NCBI GenBank assembly: GCA_026770025.1
Contig: JAMXDE010000024.1
Location: 744,001-808,000 of the forward strand
Length of the DNA: 64,000 nucleotides
Source of the DNA: Craspedostauros australis
Taxonomy: Eukaryota > Bacillariophyta > Bacillariophyceae > Mastogloiales > Achnanthaceae
Direction of reading: 5' to 3'
Shown: positions 40,195-51,145 of the stretch, in pieces
Numbering within the stretch: the first letter of the stretch is position 1
Layout of the letters: every line of letters starts with the position of its first letter
The notes under the pieces: model-generated
What the model was told of the DNA's origin: nothing
What the model saw: the letters and a program-made list of their open reading frames with translations, nothing else
Database searches by the model: none
Made by a program: the position numbers and the translations under genes

Positions 40195-41931
40195 TCATTC
40201 ATCGTCGTCGAAGCAGTCCGATGTGAGGTAGTCATTCCAATCGAAACGCAGCTTCTGGATCTTCGCTCGCACAGCATCCGGGTCGCTTCCATACTTTGCC
40301 GCGAAGTGGTCAGGCATCAGGCGCGCCAAGATCTCTTGGCCAAGGTTCAGCCCAGCGATGTTGTCCGTGTGGTAGTGCACGCCAGCAACCGTGCGTCCAT
40401 AGGCAACGGCGTAGTCCACAGCCTTCACCTCGCACCATTGCTCGTGGGTGAGATCCAGCACGACTGCCAGCCAGATCGATGCCGCGCTGGAAGCCGAGTG
40501 CATGGCCGGGAAGGACGGATGATCCGGTGATCCTTCGCTGTACGCCGTGAAGTCCTGCATGCGATCCAGCTCGAATCTCGTCTTCACTATGGTGACGATG
40601 GCCGATGGGACTCCGTCGCTCTCCGTGAGTTCGCCGTTGTAGATCTTCCACACAACCTCCTCGGGACGCGGTCGTCCGACATGCCACTTCGTTTGGAAGT
40701 TCTGCGGCCCGACCGCGCCGAAGGCCCATGTGCAGAGATCGGCCAGCATGACGACACCGCGAAGGAAGGAGGCCGATGACGTCGATGGGATGATGGATCG
40801 ATCGATGACGGCGCAGTCCTCGCAGTTGGGAAGATGGGGAGTGTCCAACCCACCGCCGAACAGCTGCTTGATCAGCTCCACGTGGTACGTGCCTGGATAG
40901 TCGTTGCGCACGGCCTCCGCGACCTGACCGATGGAGTACCCGGTCCAGATCTTGGGCAGCTTCAGGTACGGTTCGATGGGGCTGTTCGATCGCCGATGGA
41001 GCTGCAGGTAGATGACTTCCCACAGCTCATTCCAAAATGTGGACGCTGGGTCGTTCTCGGGGTACGTCATGACGACCTTCGTTGCGTTGATCAGATCGGT
41101 CATGTTGATGATGCACTCCAGGCAGTCCTCATCCTGCATCACACTGATGGCCGCCGTCTCGTTGCGAAGTGTCTTGGCCATGTCGAACGTGATGGGATAA
41201 TCCTGCGCACCCAGCTGGAAGTATTCGGGATCGTCCATGAGCCAGTACGGCGGATCCATCTTGGGGTTCTTGCTGAAGCGCAAACCCAGATCGTTGGGGC
41301 TGTTGGAAATGTAGCCTTCTTCGACACCTGCTGGATGGTTCAGCGCGATGCTCTCGCCGGTCACCAGATGGCAGACGGGATCACCGTTGACGACGTTGAC
41401 GACGAGATCCTGCGTTGATTGGCGCAGATCGCCATCCTCGATCATCCCATTGACGATGTCTGTCATGACCTGCGGCAGCATGACAAGTCCAGGCGAACCG
41501 AAGTGCATGCCCATTTCGAATTGGGCCCTGACGCGCTGACACCAGGCCTCGCCGATGATACAGGATGGGCAGTGGATGTCCTCGACTGAAACGATCTCGG
41601 CTGTGCTTGGGATGTACTTCGTCCATCGAAAAGTCTTGACGCTTTCGATGGCCAATCCTTCGTAGGCCGACTGCAGACCCAGGTATCCTGGCACGTGTCC
41701 TTGCGTGACGAAGTCTGTGGCGTTGATCCCGGCGCGGTTGCTGATGACGAAGGTGGAATCGATCCAGCGATGGTACGCCGACAATCGTCGTCTCTGTCCC
41801 TGTTGTTGCTGAGCACTTTCGTCATTTTTCGCGCCATGGTAGTGGTAGAAGTGGACTGACAGCAACGCCACAAACGGAATGACGGCAACAACCGCCAGCA
41901 GCGTCGCTTTGGATCTTTGCTTCATCTGCAT
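40195..41931 (-). CDS. Vanadium-haloperoxidase-like protein 4, membrane-anchored, with extra N-terminal region (578 aa)
   Basis: Single exon with its own ATG (MQMKQRSKATLL). Residues 9-27 form a hydrophobic segment after a basic start, so a signal anchor or uncleaved signal is likely, in place of the signal exon of genes 1-3. Residues about 45-200 are unlike the paralogues: a Gln run, then a region with DIHCPSCIIGEAWCQR and a Met/Val-rich helix, of unknown function. From about residue 200 (NHPAGVEEGY) the common core follows, with KWHVGRPRP (K415), HPSFPAMHSASS (H478) and GRTVAGVHYHTD. Cys pairs DCLEC and NCEDC are kept. A type II membrane haloperoxidase or phosphatase facing the lumen or outside is the inferred product. 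Confidence 0.83.
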   Translation of the reverse strand: MQMKQRSKATLLAVVAVIPFVALLSVHFYHYHGAKNDESAQQQQGQRRRLSAYHRWIDSTFVISNRAGINATDFVTQGHVPGYLGLQSAYEGLAIESVKTFRWTKYIPSTAEIVSVEDIHCPSCIIGEAWCQRVRAQFEMGMHFGSPGLVMLPQVMTDIVNGMIEDGDLRQSTQDLVVNVVNGDPVCHLVTGESIALNHPAGVEEGYISNSPNDLGLRFSKNPKMDPPYWLMDDPEYFQLGAQDYPITFDMAKTLRNETAAISVMQDEDCLECIINMTDLINATKVVMTYPENDPASTFWNELWEVIYLQLHRRSNSPIEPYLKLPKIWTGYSIGQVAEAVRNDYPGTYHVELIKQLFGGGLDTPHLPNCEDCAVIDRSIIPSTSSASFLRGVVMLADLCTWAFGAVGPQNFQTKWHVGRPRPEEVVWKIYNGELTESDGVPSAIVTIVKTRFELDRMQDFTAYSEGSPDHPSFPAMHSASSAASIWLAVVLDLTHEQWCEVKAVDYAVAYGRTVAGVHYHTDNIAGLNLGQEILARLMPDHFAAKYGSDPDAVRAKIQKLRFDWNDYLTSDCFDDDE

Positions 41932-44285
41932 GACGGTGTTTCAGCTTCGGCTTGTCGGGGCTTGATGTTTGATGCGTTGAGTTGTGAATCTATGGACGCA
42001 TCCGTTTCGATTTGATCTCTTCGTCGATGATGTGGCGTGCTGTGCCGTGCGACGTTGTGCTGCGTTGCGCTGTGTTGTGGTGCAGGGACGTTGTGTCTGC
42101 CTTCCATTCAGGCTTGTATGTGTGGTTGGCACGACCGCCGAGGATTTTATTGTTTCCTGTTGATGTACTGATGCGTTGATGCGTTGATGCTTCGCTTTGA
42201 TCGATGGTCAAATTGTGAGGACGTAGAGATGACAATGTGGAGGCAGTTTGTGCCGAGCGTTTGGATCGTACCAAATTGGCAAGATACGTTGCAACGGTTA
42301 ATCGTGATACTAATCGAATCGCTTATGCCATTGTCGGACGTAATATCATTTTCATGTCTTTATATATTGCACGACGGCGTCACGCACAAAACCGAGCCTT
42401 GATGTCACAAGACATGCATTTTGGCGATGGTGGGGAAGACTCGCGTTTGGAGGGAGGGAATCTGGAATTCGGAACTGTGGTATCTTTCAATGACCTTGGT
42501 AGCCACGGACGAGTTCCTTGTCGCCAAAACGATCAAGAAATCATGATTTGGATCCAAACCCATCATGCACACAATTTGATGTGAAGCCCACGCCCGGCAC
42601 AAAAACAGATGAGCACCACAAACAAGGCGATGGAGACGGAGATGACAATGGCAATGGCAATGAGGAGGAGGGAGAAGAGTTCAATGATCGGCATCGTCGT
42701 GTGCGACCAGCATGATGATGCTTGATCCATTGAGTACTCTGTGTATGTTTGCAAGAGCAGAGCATGTCGTGTCATACCAGGTGAGTCAAGGAAGCCCATT
42801 GAACGTGGCATAGCTTGAGTTGAGTTGAGTTGAGTCTAGATGAGTTGGCATGGTGCAGGATGCGTTGATGTATGCGTATCCCATCCAGCAAGCCAGCCGA
42901 TGCCCAACTGCGAAAGCCATACGACACCATCATCATCATCATCATCACAAGCAATAACAGCAGCAGCAACAGATACGTACAACAGCCATCAGCGCTGGCA
43001 ATGAGAATGACGATACACCAATCAAAACAAGGATCGATAGGACTGAAAGGGCACAAAGCTCGAAATGATTGAGACTTTTGTCATAGCGCACAACAGTGTG
43101 ATCGGACTCTGCCAGTGGATGCTGTTTGTGCTCTGAAGCCTCTACAACTGTCGCTGCTGCTGCTGCGGTCGTTCCGGTGGTATTTAGCACGTCTCCTTCA
43201 CAGAGATGCCATCACATTCTCACCAACATACCATTCATCATTGCCCACTCCATCATTCTTCTCACCATATTATGACCATGACAATCCAGGTTGGAGACAC
43301 CGAAGCCCAACTCTAACATCTGTTGGCTATTCCGTCTGAATGCTGGTAGGCAACAATGCAGTAAGTACCACCCACTCTCCTGTTTCCCTCTCTCAATTTG
43401 GCTGGATCTGCTTCGTTGACTGCCTGAATACCATGCAGCAGGCTTGAGGAGTTGCATACTTGTACAATACATGCATGCATACATACTACCATACTCGTAC
43501 ACCCTGGCCAACCCCATCGAATCAAGGATGACGACAAACCTATACATATTCTACACCATTTCTGCAGAATGCGTTACACAAGCGCACTTGTTGAATCAAT
43601 ATATTACGAGTAGTCTGACTTGACTTGGCTTGACCTGACTGGATCAAATAGTCAACGGTAACGAGATGATGGGCCATGGGGCGCGAGGAATACACATTCC
43701 TCATCATGGTGGTGCTGATACCGATATTGATGTTGATACTGATACTGATGCACAACAACGACGACGACGACGCGCCACTTCATTCCTCCTCAACTCACAA
43801 ACACACTTGCTTCCCTTCACTACTCTTACTCTCATTATGTTTGATGTCATTCCATTTTGTCCCTACGCTCGTCTCTGTTTCTCTCTGTTTGGGGCAATGT
43901 TTCCTGTCGACACTCTTGTCAGTAGGACACTGTTGTACGTTTTCTCCTGATTCTCTGCAGTTGTCCGCATGCTTGAGCATGACTGTGCGATGCGATGCGG
44001 CAATGCATCGTCCACTCCAGTCTGTTTGCTGTTGTTGCTGAGACTGTTTGATTCTCCACCTTGCGTACCTCCACCTAATCCTTGGCAGAGTGTTGTTGTT
44101 GTTGTTTTCGATTGCTTCTCTTCGTCGATCCACATGATATTGCTCTGCTCTGTTCCAATTCAGCTTCAAGGAGCGTAACGTCCCTTCTCCAACACAACCT
44201 TGTGTTGTAGCCATAACATAGAGTAGACATACCCAAGTCGATTGTATTAATATATTATATCATATTTTAATGCCAATGTCCATTT
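41932..44285. other. Intergenic between gene 4 and the BTB gene
   Basis: About 2.35 kb; both neighbours lie on the minus strand, so it holds the promoter side of gene 4 and the 3' side of the BTB gene. CAT/CAG-type short repeats near 42925-42970 and GA(T/C)-type repeats near 43720-43770. No supported gene. Confidence 0.4.
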
Positions 44286-47200
44286 TTAATGGAACGTCCA
44301 ACTGCTGGCGATGTCACCAAAGATCGATGCGGCAGTGAAGGACGACTTCCCCGTTTGTGTTGCTGTCGTTGCTGTGTCGGATGATCTGTAGGAGCTCGAA
44401 CCCTGGATGGACCAATCCCCGTTGTCCACGCCAGATCGTCTCCTGCTGATGCGGCGGCTACCGGCTGCGCTTCTGCCGCTGCGTCGGTTCATCGATGAAG
44501 AGTACTGGCGCAGGCGTGACTTCACCGTCTCCAGCTCCTCCTCGACCGTCGCACGCTCCTTCTCCATCTGGCTGCGCAGCATGTGCAGTTCGCGTTCCCT
44601 GCGCTCCTCAGCATCCGCTAGCTGCGCGCGGTACTTCTTCACCAACTTGCTCTGCACGGACATCGTCTTGTACTCCCTCTGGTAGTAGTCATCTTCAATG
44701 ATATTGAACAGGTCCGCCACCAGATCGGACTCGACGTACTGCAGCTCCTCGAAGGTCCTGTCGCGGTGCCTGTCGCGGAAGATAGACCAGTTCGCTTCAA
44801 TAGTGTTGACGCATCGCCGTTGCAGCGACACGATCAGATCGTTCTTGCGGTCCTCCACCGACCGGGCCACCTTCAGCATGTCCAACGTGGCATCCAGGTG
44901 GATGTGAGGCAGATTCGACGGATGGATCATGAGGTGCAGCAGACCGTCCGGGATGTCCGCCGACTTCATGCTGTGGTATCGCACCAGAAGCATGCTCAGG
45001 TGCTGGCTGCTGCTCATGCGATCCATCGCCGACGACGACATGATGCGCAGGAAGAAGTGTGGCGGGGCCTGCTGCAGAAGGTCCGAGTCCACGGAGATGT
45101 CCAGGATCTTCTGCGCGCAGAATTGTGCCGCAACGTCGCCAACCTTCTCATCGTGAAAGGCCTTGGCTTCTTCTGCGTAGACCGCGACATTCTGCAGCGT
45201 CATGTCCTCGCAGATGAACTGCATGATCTCACGGTTCAGCAAGCGCACGCCGAAGAACCGCGCCAAGAAGCGGACGGAGACGGCCGTCTGCGTCAGCAGT
45301 TGCATGTCGTGACGCACGCCGTAAATGTAGTCCATGATGTCCGGTACGATGACGGCAGAGACGTAGCCCAGTTCGATCTCCACGACATGATGGCCTCTGT
45401 GATGAGACTGCACGAATTGACTTGCGAGCACTTTGTCTGTCGCAGCAGCGGTCGCGTCTGTGGATGGCTTGGATTCGGATGCGTTGGAGAACATGTCGAC
45501 GAAGAGCTCGGACCTGCGTGGTCCAACGCACAGCATGTGCTTGTGCAGAGCGTAGGTTTGCGGCTCGCCCAGCTTCATGGTGCGGACCTCCAACATGCAG
45601 TCGCTGTAGCTGACGTTGCGATCCATCCTCCAGTTGAGCTTGGGCAACACCTTCTCTTCGCCGTTCACCGATTCGAAGAAGCCGTATGTGCTGGGATGGT
45701 AGGGAACGGTGCTGGTGAATTGGCTCGCGTTGTCAGCGTCCTCATCAGGAATCGAGCCATCCTGCGACGCACGCTTCTGTCGACCGCGCTTGGAGTCTTG
45801 ACTATGCTTGGGACTAGAGCGCCTGTTGGCCTCCACCATCTCCAAAAAGTCTACGGTGAACGACGACGGCAAGGGACGCAGGAAAGCAAAGAAGCGATGC
45901 CTTTCGCCATCAGATACCACCGACCAATTCTGGGCCATCGCCGTCGTGCATCTCTTCTGCAGCGACTCGAAGGTGTTCACGGCGTCGTAGTGATTCTGCA
46001 CGATCTCCAGCAGAGGAAGCACGGCCTTCTGATCGATGCTAGGGAGATACTCGTCGGATGTCATGCGTTGGAACATCTCCATGTCGATGGCGTAGTTCTG
46101 AATCGAATGGAACTCGGCGATGAGCATACTGAGATGACAGCTGGCGATGTCGCGTACGATCACGGGCGATGCGATGATCCTGCAAAAGATAAATGGCGTG
46201 ATAATGGTCCACAGCACATCGGAAGGTTCGATCTTCATGATGTTCATCGCGCACTTCTCGCATGCCAAACAGGCCACGTTGGCGTTTCTGCACAGGATGG
46301 CGTGCTCCATGTAGGTTTGAAGGTTGGAGAGGTTGATGTCATTGAGGATGAACCATGATACCTGTTCGACCAGGGCATCCATTTCGAGCTCACCGCACAG
46401 ATGGAGCAGCGCCACCGCTGTGTCCGATGTGATCGTGATGTTGTCGTTGTCATTGAATTGGTAGATGTAATCCAGCACCATGGGGAACAGCGTTGCAGCA
46501 TCATCCTCGAGTACGAGCCGCGTGGTGAGAGCAGGGTCGTCCGTCGCAGATGCCGCCGAAGCATGACCTTCGATGACCTTGTGGAGACTGTCACTGCGAC
46601 GTGGCCCCACCCCGACGATGTGCTTGTGGACGTTGTAGACGTGGACGTTGCCGCTGGACATCTGCTGCACCTCGACGGTCATGTCGCTGGCGGATCTACC
46701 GGCTTGCGTCCGCCATGTGGAGATGCTGGAGGTATGATCCGCGAGAGCGAAGCTGTCGTACGCCTCGGCAACGTCGAACGCGGCGCTTCGGTCCTGCTTC
46801 TGCTCATCGAATGGCAGTTGGCGAGATGTTGTGGGCCTTTCAGGATTTCCGTGCTCTGGTGTACTCGAAACTGCGTCACCATCGGTGCTAGTGTTGTTGT
46901 CAGTATCTGATGCGATCTCGTCAGTGGCGTCGGAGCCTGTGGTACTGCCGTGGCCCTTGTTTCTGACAGGCGGCTGACGCAGTGCGTCTTGACCATCTGT
47001 GCATGATCCATCCTCTGGTTGCTGTCTACGAGCCTCACGATTGAGAGGGGCGACGTTGCCGTGATTGCGAGTATTGATGTTGTCGTTCGCGTTCTTGTTG
47101 CTGCCAGTATCGGCCTGCTTCACTGATTCATCCTTGGACCATGGTGGCAAGACGAATTGGCCCTCCTTGTTCTCATTAATGTGAGCCAGGGCGCTCCAGA

Positions 47201-48503
47201 TGGTTGGTCGTTGCTGTTGTTGCTGCTGTTCCAGCGATGGCTGTTGCACAAATTCGTCGCCCATGGATTTGCTGAAGCCGATGCTTTCGGACGAATTGCA
47301 GGTGGTTGTTGTGGTATCCTGTTCAACGAGGGTGAAGATGCTGCCATTGTCCACGCAATCACCGTTCGACAGAATGGTGTTGACGTAGTCAGGATTGTCG
47401 TAGATGGACTGTTTCGGAGACGCTTGCTGCGCCTCCTTGAGCTGACTGTCCTTTCGGAGCAAGTTGACCTCATCCAATGCTTGTTTCCATGGGCTGTCTT
47501 CGGTGGTGTTGACTGGTTGGGTCTGTAGGATTTCCTCAGGTCCATCATCGTTGATCAGTTCCTGCACATGCCTGTCCACCTGTGGCAACGGCAATGTTGC
47601 TGGCGCTTCCACTGGAGCTGCTGCTTCCACTGCTGCTTCCACTGCTGGTGATGAGTTGGATACCTCGGCAGCAAAGCTCCCGCGACGTAGCCGAGCGGCT
47701 CTCACAAGTGGATTCAGCACCATCTCTTCATCGCTGCTGCTCATGTTCTCGACGTGCTCCTCTTCTTGGATGGTACTGTTGTCATCATCTTCCGAATCAG
47801 TCTCGTCCTGCAACGATGAGAAGAACTTGTGAAGTTTGTGCTGGGTCAACGCAGCATCGGCCACATTGGAAGACTGTGTTTCTGCGTCGAGTGCCGAGAC
47901 GGTCCGCTCAATCCCAATTGGTATTGCGGCAATGGAATGAAAACCAATCTCGCGTTTGGACTCGAGAACAGAATCGCCGTCCACTTGAGTATCTGGCACA
48001 TGCGATACATCCAGCATTGTGTCATCCTCATCCGATTCGTTGAGCCAAATTTGTGCCAACTTTTGTGCCGCCAACTTGAATTGGCGCTCCTGCGAATCGT
48101 CCGATCGGTTTTCCACCACCGTGATGCGGAAAAGCGGCGTGATGTCCTGCTCTTCATCACGCTCATACTGGTCCGACTTTGGCGACATATCGGGTTCATC
48201 ACGCGTTTCGGAAGCTCGCGGTGATACGATCTTGGGTGGATCCTGCGGCGACGGAATGGCGCTGACGAACTTGGAATGCCGTGAGAATGGGCGACGCGGT
48301 GTGCTGTCGCTGCGCGAACGTGCAGCCGTGCGGTTGATGCGAGAACTTCGCAGGCGGTTTGTGGTGGTCCTGCTGCTGTTGGTGGATTGCGAGGACGAGG
48401 ACGTAGAGCTGGAAGAGATGACCGAGGCCGCTTTGCGTGTGGCCGATGTGACAGTACTGTTCCTGGTGCCCGCTTTCGGGATGCGGCTCTCGAACGTCTT
48501 CAT
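44286..48503 (-). CDS. Double BTB/POZ-domain protein with C-terminal coiled coil (1405 aa)
   Basis: Residues 1-590 are low-complexity (Ser/Thr/Arg start, acidic patches, a Gln run near 430). A first BTB domain lies at about 600-720 (SDMTVEVQQM, VYNVHKHIVGVGPRRSDSLH, LVLDYIYQF), followed by a BACK-like helical stretch. A second BTB lies at about 965-1085 (SDCMLEVRTM, YALHKHMLCVGPRRSELFV, IVPDIMDYIYG), with its own helical follow-on. A coiled coil fills about 1280-1330 (LADAEERRERELHMLRSQME), and the end is Arg/Ser-rich. The two modules share HKHx(L/V)GVGPRRS-type sequence, so they arose by internal duplication. BTB domains dimerise or recruit Cullin-3, so a scaffold or ubiquitin-adaptor role is possible, not shown. 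A long open frame on the opposite strand is its shadow. Confidence 0.85.
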   Translation of the reverse strand: MKTFESRIPKAGTRNSTVTSATRKAASVISSSSTSSSSQSTNSSRTTTNRLRSSRINRTAARSRSDSTPRRPFSRHSKFVSAIPSPQDPPKIVSPRASETRDEPDMSPKSDQYERDEEQDITPLFRITVVENRSDDSQERQFKLAAQKLAQIWLNESDEDDTMLDVSHVPDTQVDGDSVLESKREIGFHSIAAIPIGIERTVSALDAETQSSNVADAALTQHKLHKFFSSLQDETDSEDDDNSTIQEEEHVENMSSSDEEMVLNPLVRAARLRRGSFAAEVSNSSPAVEAAVEAAAPVEAPATLPLPQVDRHVQELINDDGPEEILQTQPVNTTEDSPWKQALDEVNLLRKDSQLKEAQQASPKQSIYDNPDYVNTILSNGDCVDNGSIFTLVEQDTTTTTCNSSESIGFSKSMGDEFVQQPSLEQQQQQQRPTIWSALAHINENKEGQFVLPPWSKDESVKQADTGSNKNANDNINTRNHGNVAPLNREARRQQPEDGSCTDGQDALRQPPVRNKGHGSTTGSDATDEIASDTDNNTSTDGDAVSSTPEHGNPERPTTSRQLPFDEQKQDRSAAFDVAEAYDSFALADHTSSISTWRTQAGRSASDMTVEVQQMSSGNVHVYNVHKHIVGVGPRRSDSLHKVIEGHASAASATDDPALTTRLVLEDDAATLFPMVLDYIYQFNDNDNITITSDTAVALLHLCGELEMDALVEQVSWFILNDINLSNLQTYMEHAILCRNANVACLACEKCAMNIMKIEPSDVLWTIITPFIFCRIIASPVIVRDIASCHLSMLIAEFHSIQNYAIDMEMFQRMTSDEYLPSIDQKAVLPLLEIVQNHYDAVNTFESLQKRCTTAMAQNWSVVSDGERHRFFAFLRPLPSSFTVDFLEMVEANRRSSPKHSQDSKRGRQKRASQDGSIPDEDADNASQFTSTVPYHPSTYGFFESVNGEEKVLPKLNWRMDRNVSYSDCMLEVRTMKLGEPQTYALHKHMLCVGPRRSELFVDMFSNASESKPSTDATAAATDKVLASQFVQSHHRGHHVVEIELGYVSAVIVPDIMDYIYGVRHDMQLLTQTAVSVRFLARFFGVRLLNREIMQFICEDMTLQNVAVYAEEAKAFHDEKVGDVAAQFCAQKILDISVDSDLLQQAPPHFFLRIMSSSAMDRMSSSQHLSMLLVRYHSMKSADIPDGLLHLMIHPSNLPHIHLDATLDMLKVARSVEDRKNDLIVSLQRRCVNTIEANWSIFRDRHRDRTFEELQYVESDLVADLFNIIEDDYYQREYKTMSVQSKLVKKYRAQLADAEERRERELHMLRSQMEKERATVEEELETVKSRLRQYSSSMNRRSGRSAAGSRRISRRRSGVDNGDWSIQGSSSYRSSDTATTATQTGKSSFTAASIFGDIASSWTFH

Positions 48504-49429
48504 CGTGTCGGCGTCGCGGTGTACAAAGTTGCTGTGTCGTCAATTGAACTGTGATGATGGCAATTGTGACGGTGGCGAGTGTGACGATGGTGACCTCTGA
48601 TGCAGCGCAGTGAATCCCAATGGAAGCAAAGATAGGGTGCGCTTGACTCTGAGTGGAATGCGTCAACCGATGTTGCTTCGGAATGGAGGGTACGTGTGGT
48701 AGCTTGTTGGGTATTGCACTCTCTGGTGGGGAAAGCAAGTACTATATTCACTGCTTGATTTGGTCTGTTGTCAATGATCACAACTCCATATTTCAGTGCT
48801 TTCAACACTGCCACCACCTTGCAACGATGGCTTGAGTCCAACGGTGAATAGGACGTTGATGGCCAAGGTACGAGTAGAGCGAGGGCGTCGGAGGCAGGCA
48901 AAAGGATGAGATGAGTTGGTGAGTTGCGACAGGATCTCGTTGTATCCGTTGCGATTTCCGTTCGTCTTGGTTTGTTACAAATCGACCATAAACATGATGT
49001 CGTATCAGACACATAGTGCGACACACAGGATGTAAAGCGACACATGGTCACATCGCTGATCGCCGGAGGACATCCAACGCGGACCACAAAACCAAAACAA
49101 AAAGCGAACGCGTGTCAAACTGGCGTGACACGTTTGAAAACACGATGGACTGCATCGACTGCTGTGAACAGTACACGACTCAATGTGACTCATTGGATAC
49201 AAAGATCGACCATGGCGGAAATGGGCTGCTGCCAAACCGCACGGAACAACATCAAGAAAGAGCGGCTCGTGATGTGGAATGAAGAATCTCAATCAGCAAC
49301 CACCACATTAGCACCCTCCAGACCATGTGGTAGCTGGGTCTTCATTCAGCCAAGAGGTCGGCCAATCAACGCTGTCCAGGTACAGACACAGCGCAAGTCG
49401 CTCTCTGTGTGTCTGAGATTAGAACAAAG
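48504..49429. other. Divergent promoter region between BTB and TFIIH genes
   Basis: About 0.9 kb between two genes reading away from each other, so it should hold both promoters. No TATA-like or other element stands out, and no gene is seen. Confidence 0.45.
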
Positions 49430-51145
49430 ATGGCGCCAACCTCATCGTCATCGTCGCCTCCGCCGTCGAAACGGGCCAGAGCGGGCAACTCCGGCAGAAG
49501 CGGCGGCAGCCAGGCAGCTCCCGCAGGCGGCGCAAGCCAGCAGCCGCAGCAGCAGGCGATGCAGAAGGACCCCGCCAAGACGTCGGGCGTCCTGGACTTC
49601 CTGCAGAACTGCCTGCCGCGCGAGGAGCTGCTGGAGCTGTTCCAGGACCCCTCCAGGGGCAAGTTCGTGTGCCGCGCCGTGCTGCAGCAGCTGCCGGACT
49701 GCTCGCAGCAGCTCGTGGTGCGGCTCAGCTGCTGCGGCGGCATCTTCCCCCTCACGGGCGTGCAGGTCTGGATCCGCCACAACGTGCCGCAGCATCTGCA
49801 CACGCTGCATCAGTGGGCCGTCCTGCAGGAGAAGCCGCCCAAGGAGGGCGCCGACAAGTTCATGATCCAGCTGACGCCGCAATTCCGGGCCGGCCTCAAG
49901 GCCTCGCTGCAGTCGCTGGACACGTCGCCGTGGCGGGCCCTCACGCCGCAGCGCATCGCGCAGATCGAGCAGGACGCCATCGCGCAGCCCGGCAAGAACA
50001 GCAACCGCCCCAACAAGTTCTCGCCCAAGACGCCCGAGGATCTGGAGCGGTACACGCAGACGCAGTGGGATTCGGTGCTGCACTACCTCGTGGGGACGCC
50101 CAACGTCACGACGGAGCCCAACCCGGCCATCACGCACTTCCTCCTGCAGACGAGGCTCATGCAGCCGGACCCGGAGGTCGTGCAGAAGGGCGGGCATCCC
50201 GACACGGCGCCCTTGGTCATCACGCAGAAGGGATACGACTTCATGCTGCAGGACAACTCGCAGCAGGTGTGGCACTTCGTCGTCAAGTACCTGCAGAGCG
50301 TCGTCCTGCACAAGAAGTCGCCGCAGCTCAAGCAAGAGGCGCTGTTGCTGCTCGTCTGTCTCTCCTTCGCGCGCTTCGGAGAGTGCTACTCGGCGTCCGA
50401 ATCCCTCAGCAAGGGCGGCAGGGTCATGATGAAGGACCTCTCCCTGTTCGGCCTCCTGCACGTCCAGAAGATCGGCAAGGTCAGCATCTTCTACCCCACC
50501 CGCATCGCCATGCAGGTCGTCGGCAACCAGAACGGCAAGGCCCGCGGCGGCGCCGGCATGTGGTCCGTCTCGTCGAAGGCCCTTACCTCGTCGCTGTCGC
50601 ATCCCAACCCACGCAGCGACGGCAGCTCCCACCTCGCCATCATCGTGCAGACCAACTTCAATCTCTGCGCCTACACGACTTCGGAACTGCACGTCAGCAT
50701 GCTGGGGCTCTTCTGTGACGTCGCCACGATCCGCCGCCTGCCCAACGCCGTCTTCATGATCATCACGCGCGACAGCGTCAAGGCCGCCTTCGCTCTCGGC
50801 ATCCAGGCCCAGCAGATCCTCAGGTTCCTCGAAAAGCACGCGCATCCGAAACTCCGCGTCGCCAATCCCAACAACCCCATGTCCCCCATCCCGCCCAACG
50901 TCATGGATCAGATCTATCTGTGGGATCGCGAGCGCCGACGCGTGCAGTGGGATGAGACCTACCTGCACGAGTGCCTCATGGGCGGCAGCGAGTTCCAGGC
51001 CGTACGCAAGTACTGTCTCAAGATCGGGGCCTACGCGTGGTCGTCCGAGCTGCGCAAGCAGATTCTCGTGAGGTATGCCTACGCCGTGCAAGTGCAGACC
51101 TACGTGCGCAAGTGGCGGGCCAAGATGGCGGCGCGCGGGAGTTGA
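49430..51145 (+). CDS. GTF2H4: TFIIH subunit 4 (p52/Tfb2)
   Basis: A 571-residue match to TFIIH core subunit p52/Tfb2, which anchors and stimulates the XPB helicase in transcription initiation and nucleotide-excision repair in the nucleus. Family features: the N-terminal VLDFLQNCLPREELLELFQD, LYxxP-like repeat helices (about 60-330), FGLLHVQKIGKVSIFYPTR, SSHLAIIVQTNFNLCAYTTS (part of the conserved middle) and the C-terminal domain that binds p8/TTDA (IYLWDRERRRVQWDETYLHE). An Ala/Gln/Gly-rich stretch of about 45 residues precedes the conserved part. Start placed at the ATG at 49430 (MAPTSSSS); the frame opens a few codons earlier with no ATG. GC-rich third positions suggest strong expression. 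Its stop lies 212 bp from the convergent RluA-type gene. Confidence 0.95.
   Translation: MAPTSSSSSPPPSKRARAGNSGRSGGSQAAPAGGASQQPQQQAMQKDPAKTSGVLDFLQNCLPREELLELFQDPSRGKFVCRAVLQQLPDCSQQLVVRLSCCGGIFPLTGVQVWIRHNVPQHLHTLHQWAVLQEKPPKEGADKFMIQLTPQFRAGLKASLQSLDTSPWRALTPQRIAQIEQDAIAQPGKNSNRPNKFSPKTPEDLERYTQTQWDSVLHYLVGTPNVTTEPNPAITHFLLQTRLMQPDPEVVQKGGHPDTAPLVITQKGYDFMLQDNSQQVWHFVVKYLQSVVLHKKSPQLKQEALLLLVCLSFARFGECYSASESLSKGGRVMMKDLSLFGLLHVQKIGKVSIFYPTRIAMQVVGNQNGKARGGAGMWSVSSKALTSSLSHPNPRSDGSSHLAIIVQTNFNLCAYTTSELHVSMLGLFCDVATIRRLPNAVFMIITRDSVKAAFALGIQAQQILRFLEKHAHPKLRVANPNNPMSPIPPNVMDQIYLWDRERRRVQWDETYLHECLMGGSEFQAVRKYCLKIGAYAWSSELRKQILVRYAYAVQVQTYVRKWRAKMAARGS

Noticed and set aside
44766-46358. 530-codon + strand open frame across the BTB gene
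   Set aside because: Opposite strand of a strongly supported BTB coding region; composition (His/Val/Arg rich) is typical of an antisense shadow.
49448-51091. 547-codon minus-strand open frame across the TFIIH gene
   Set aside because: Shadow of a GC-rich gene with clear family identity on the + strand.
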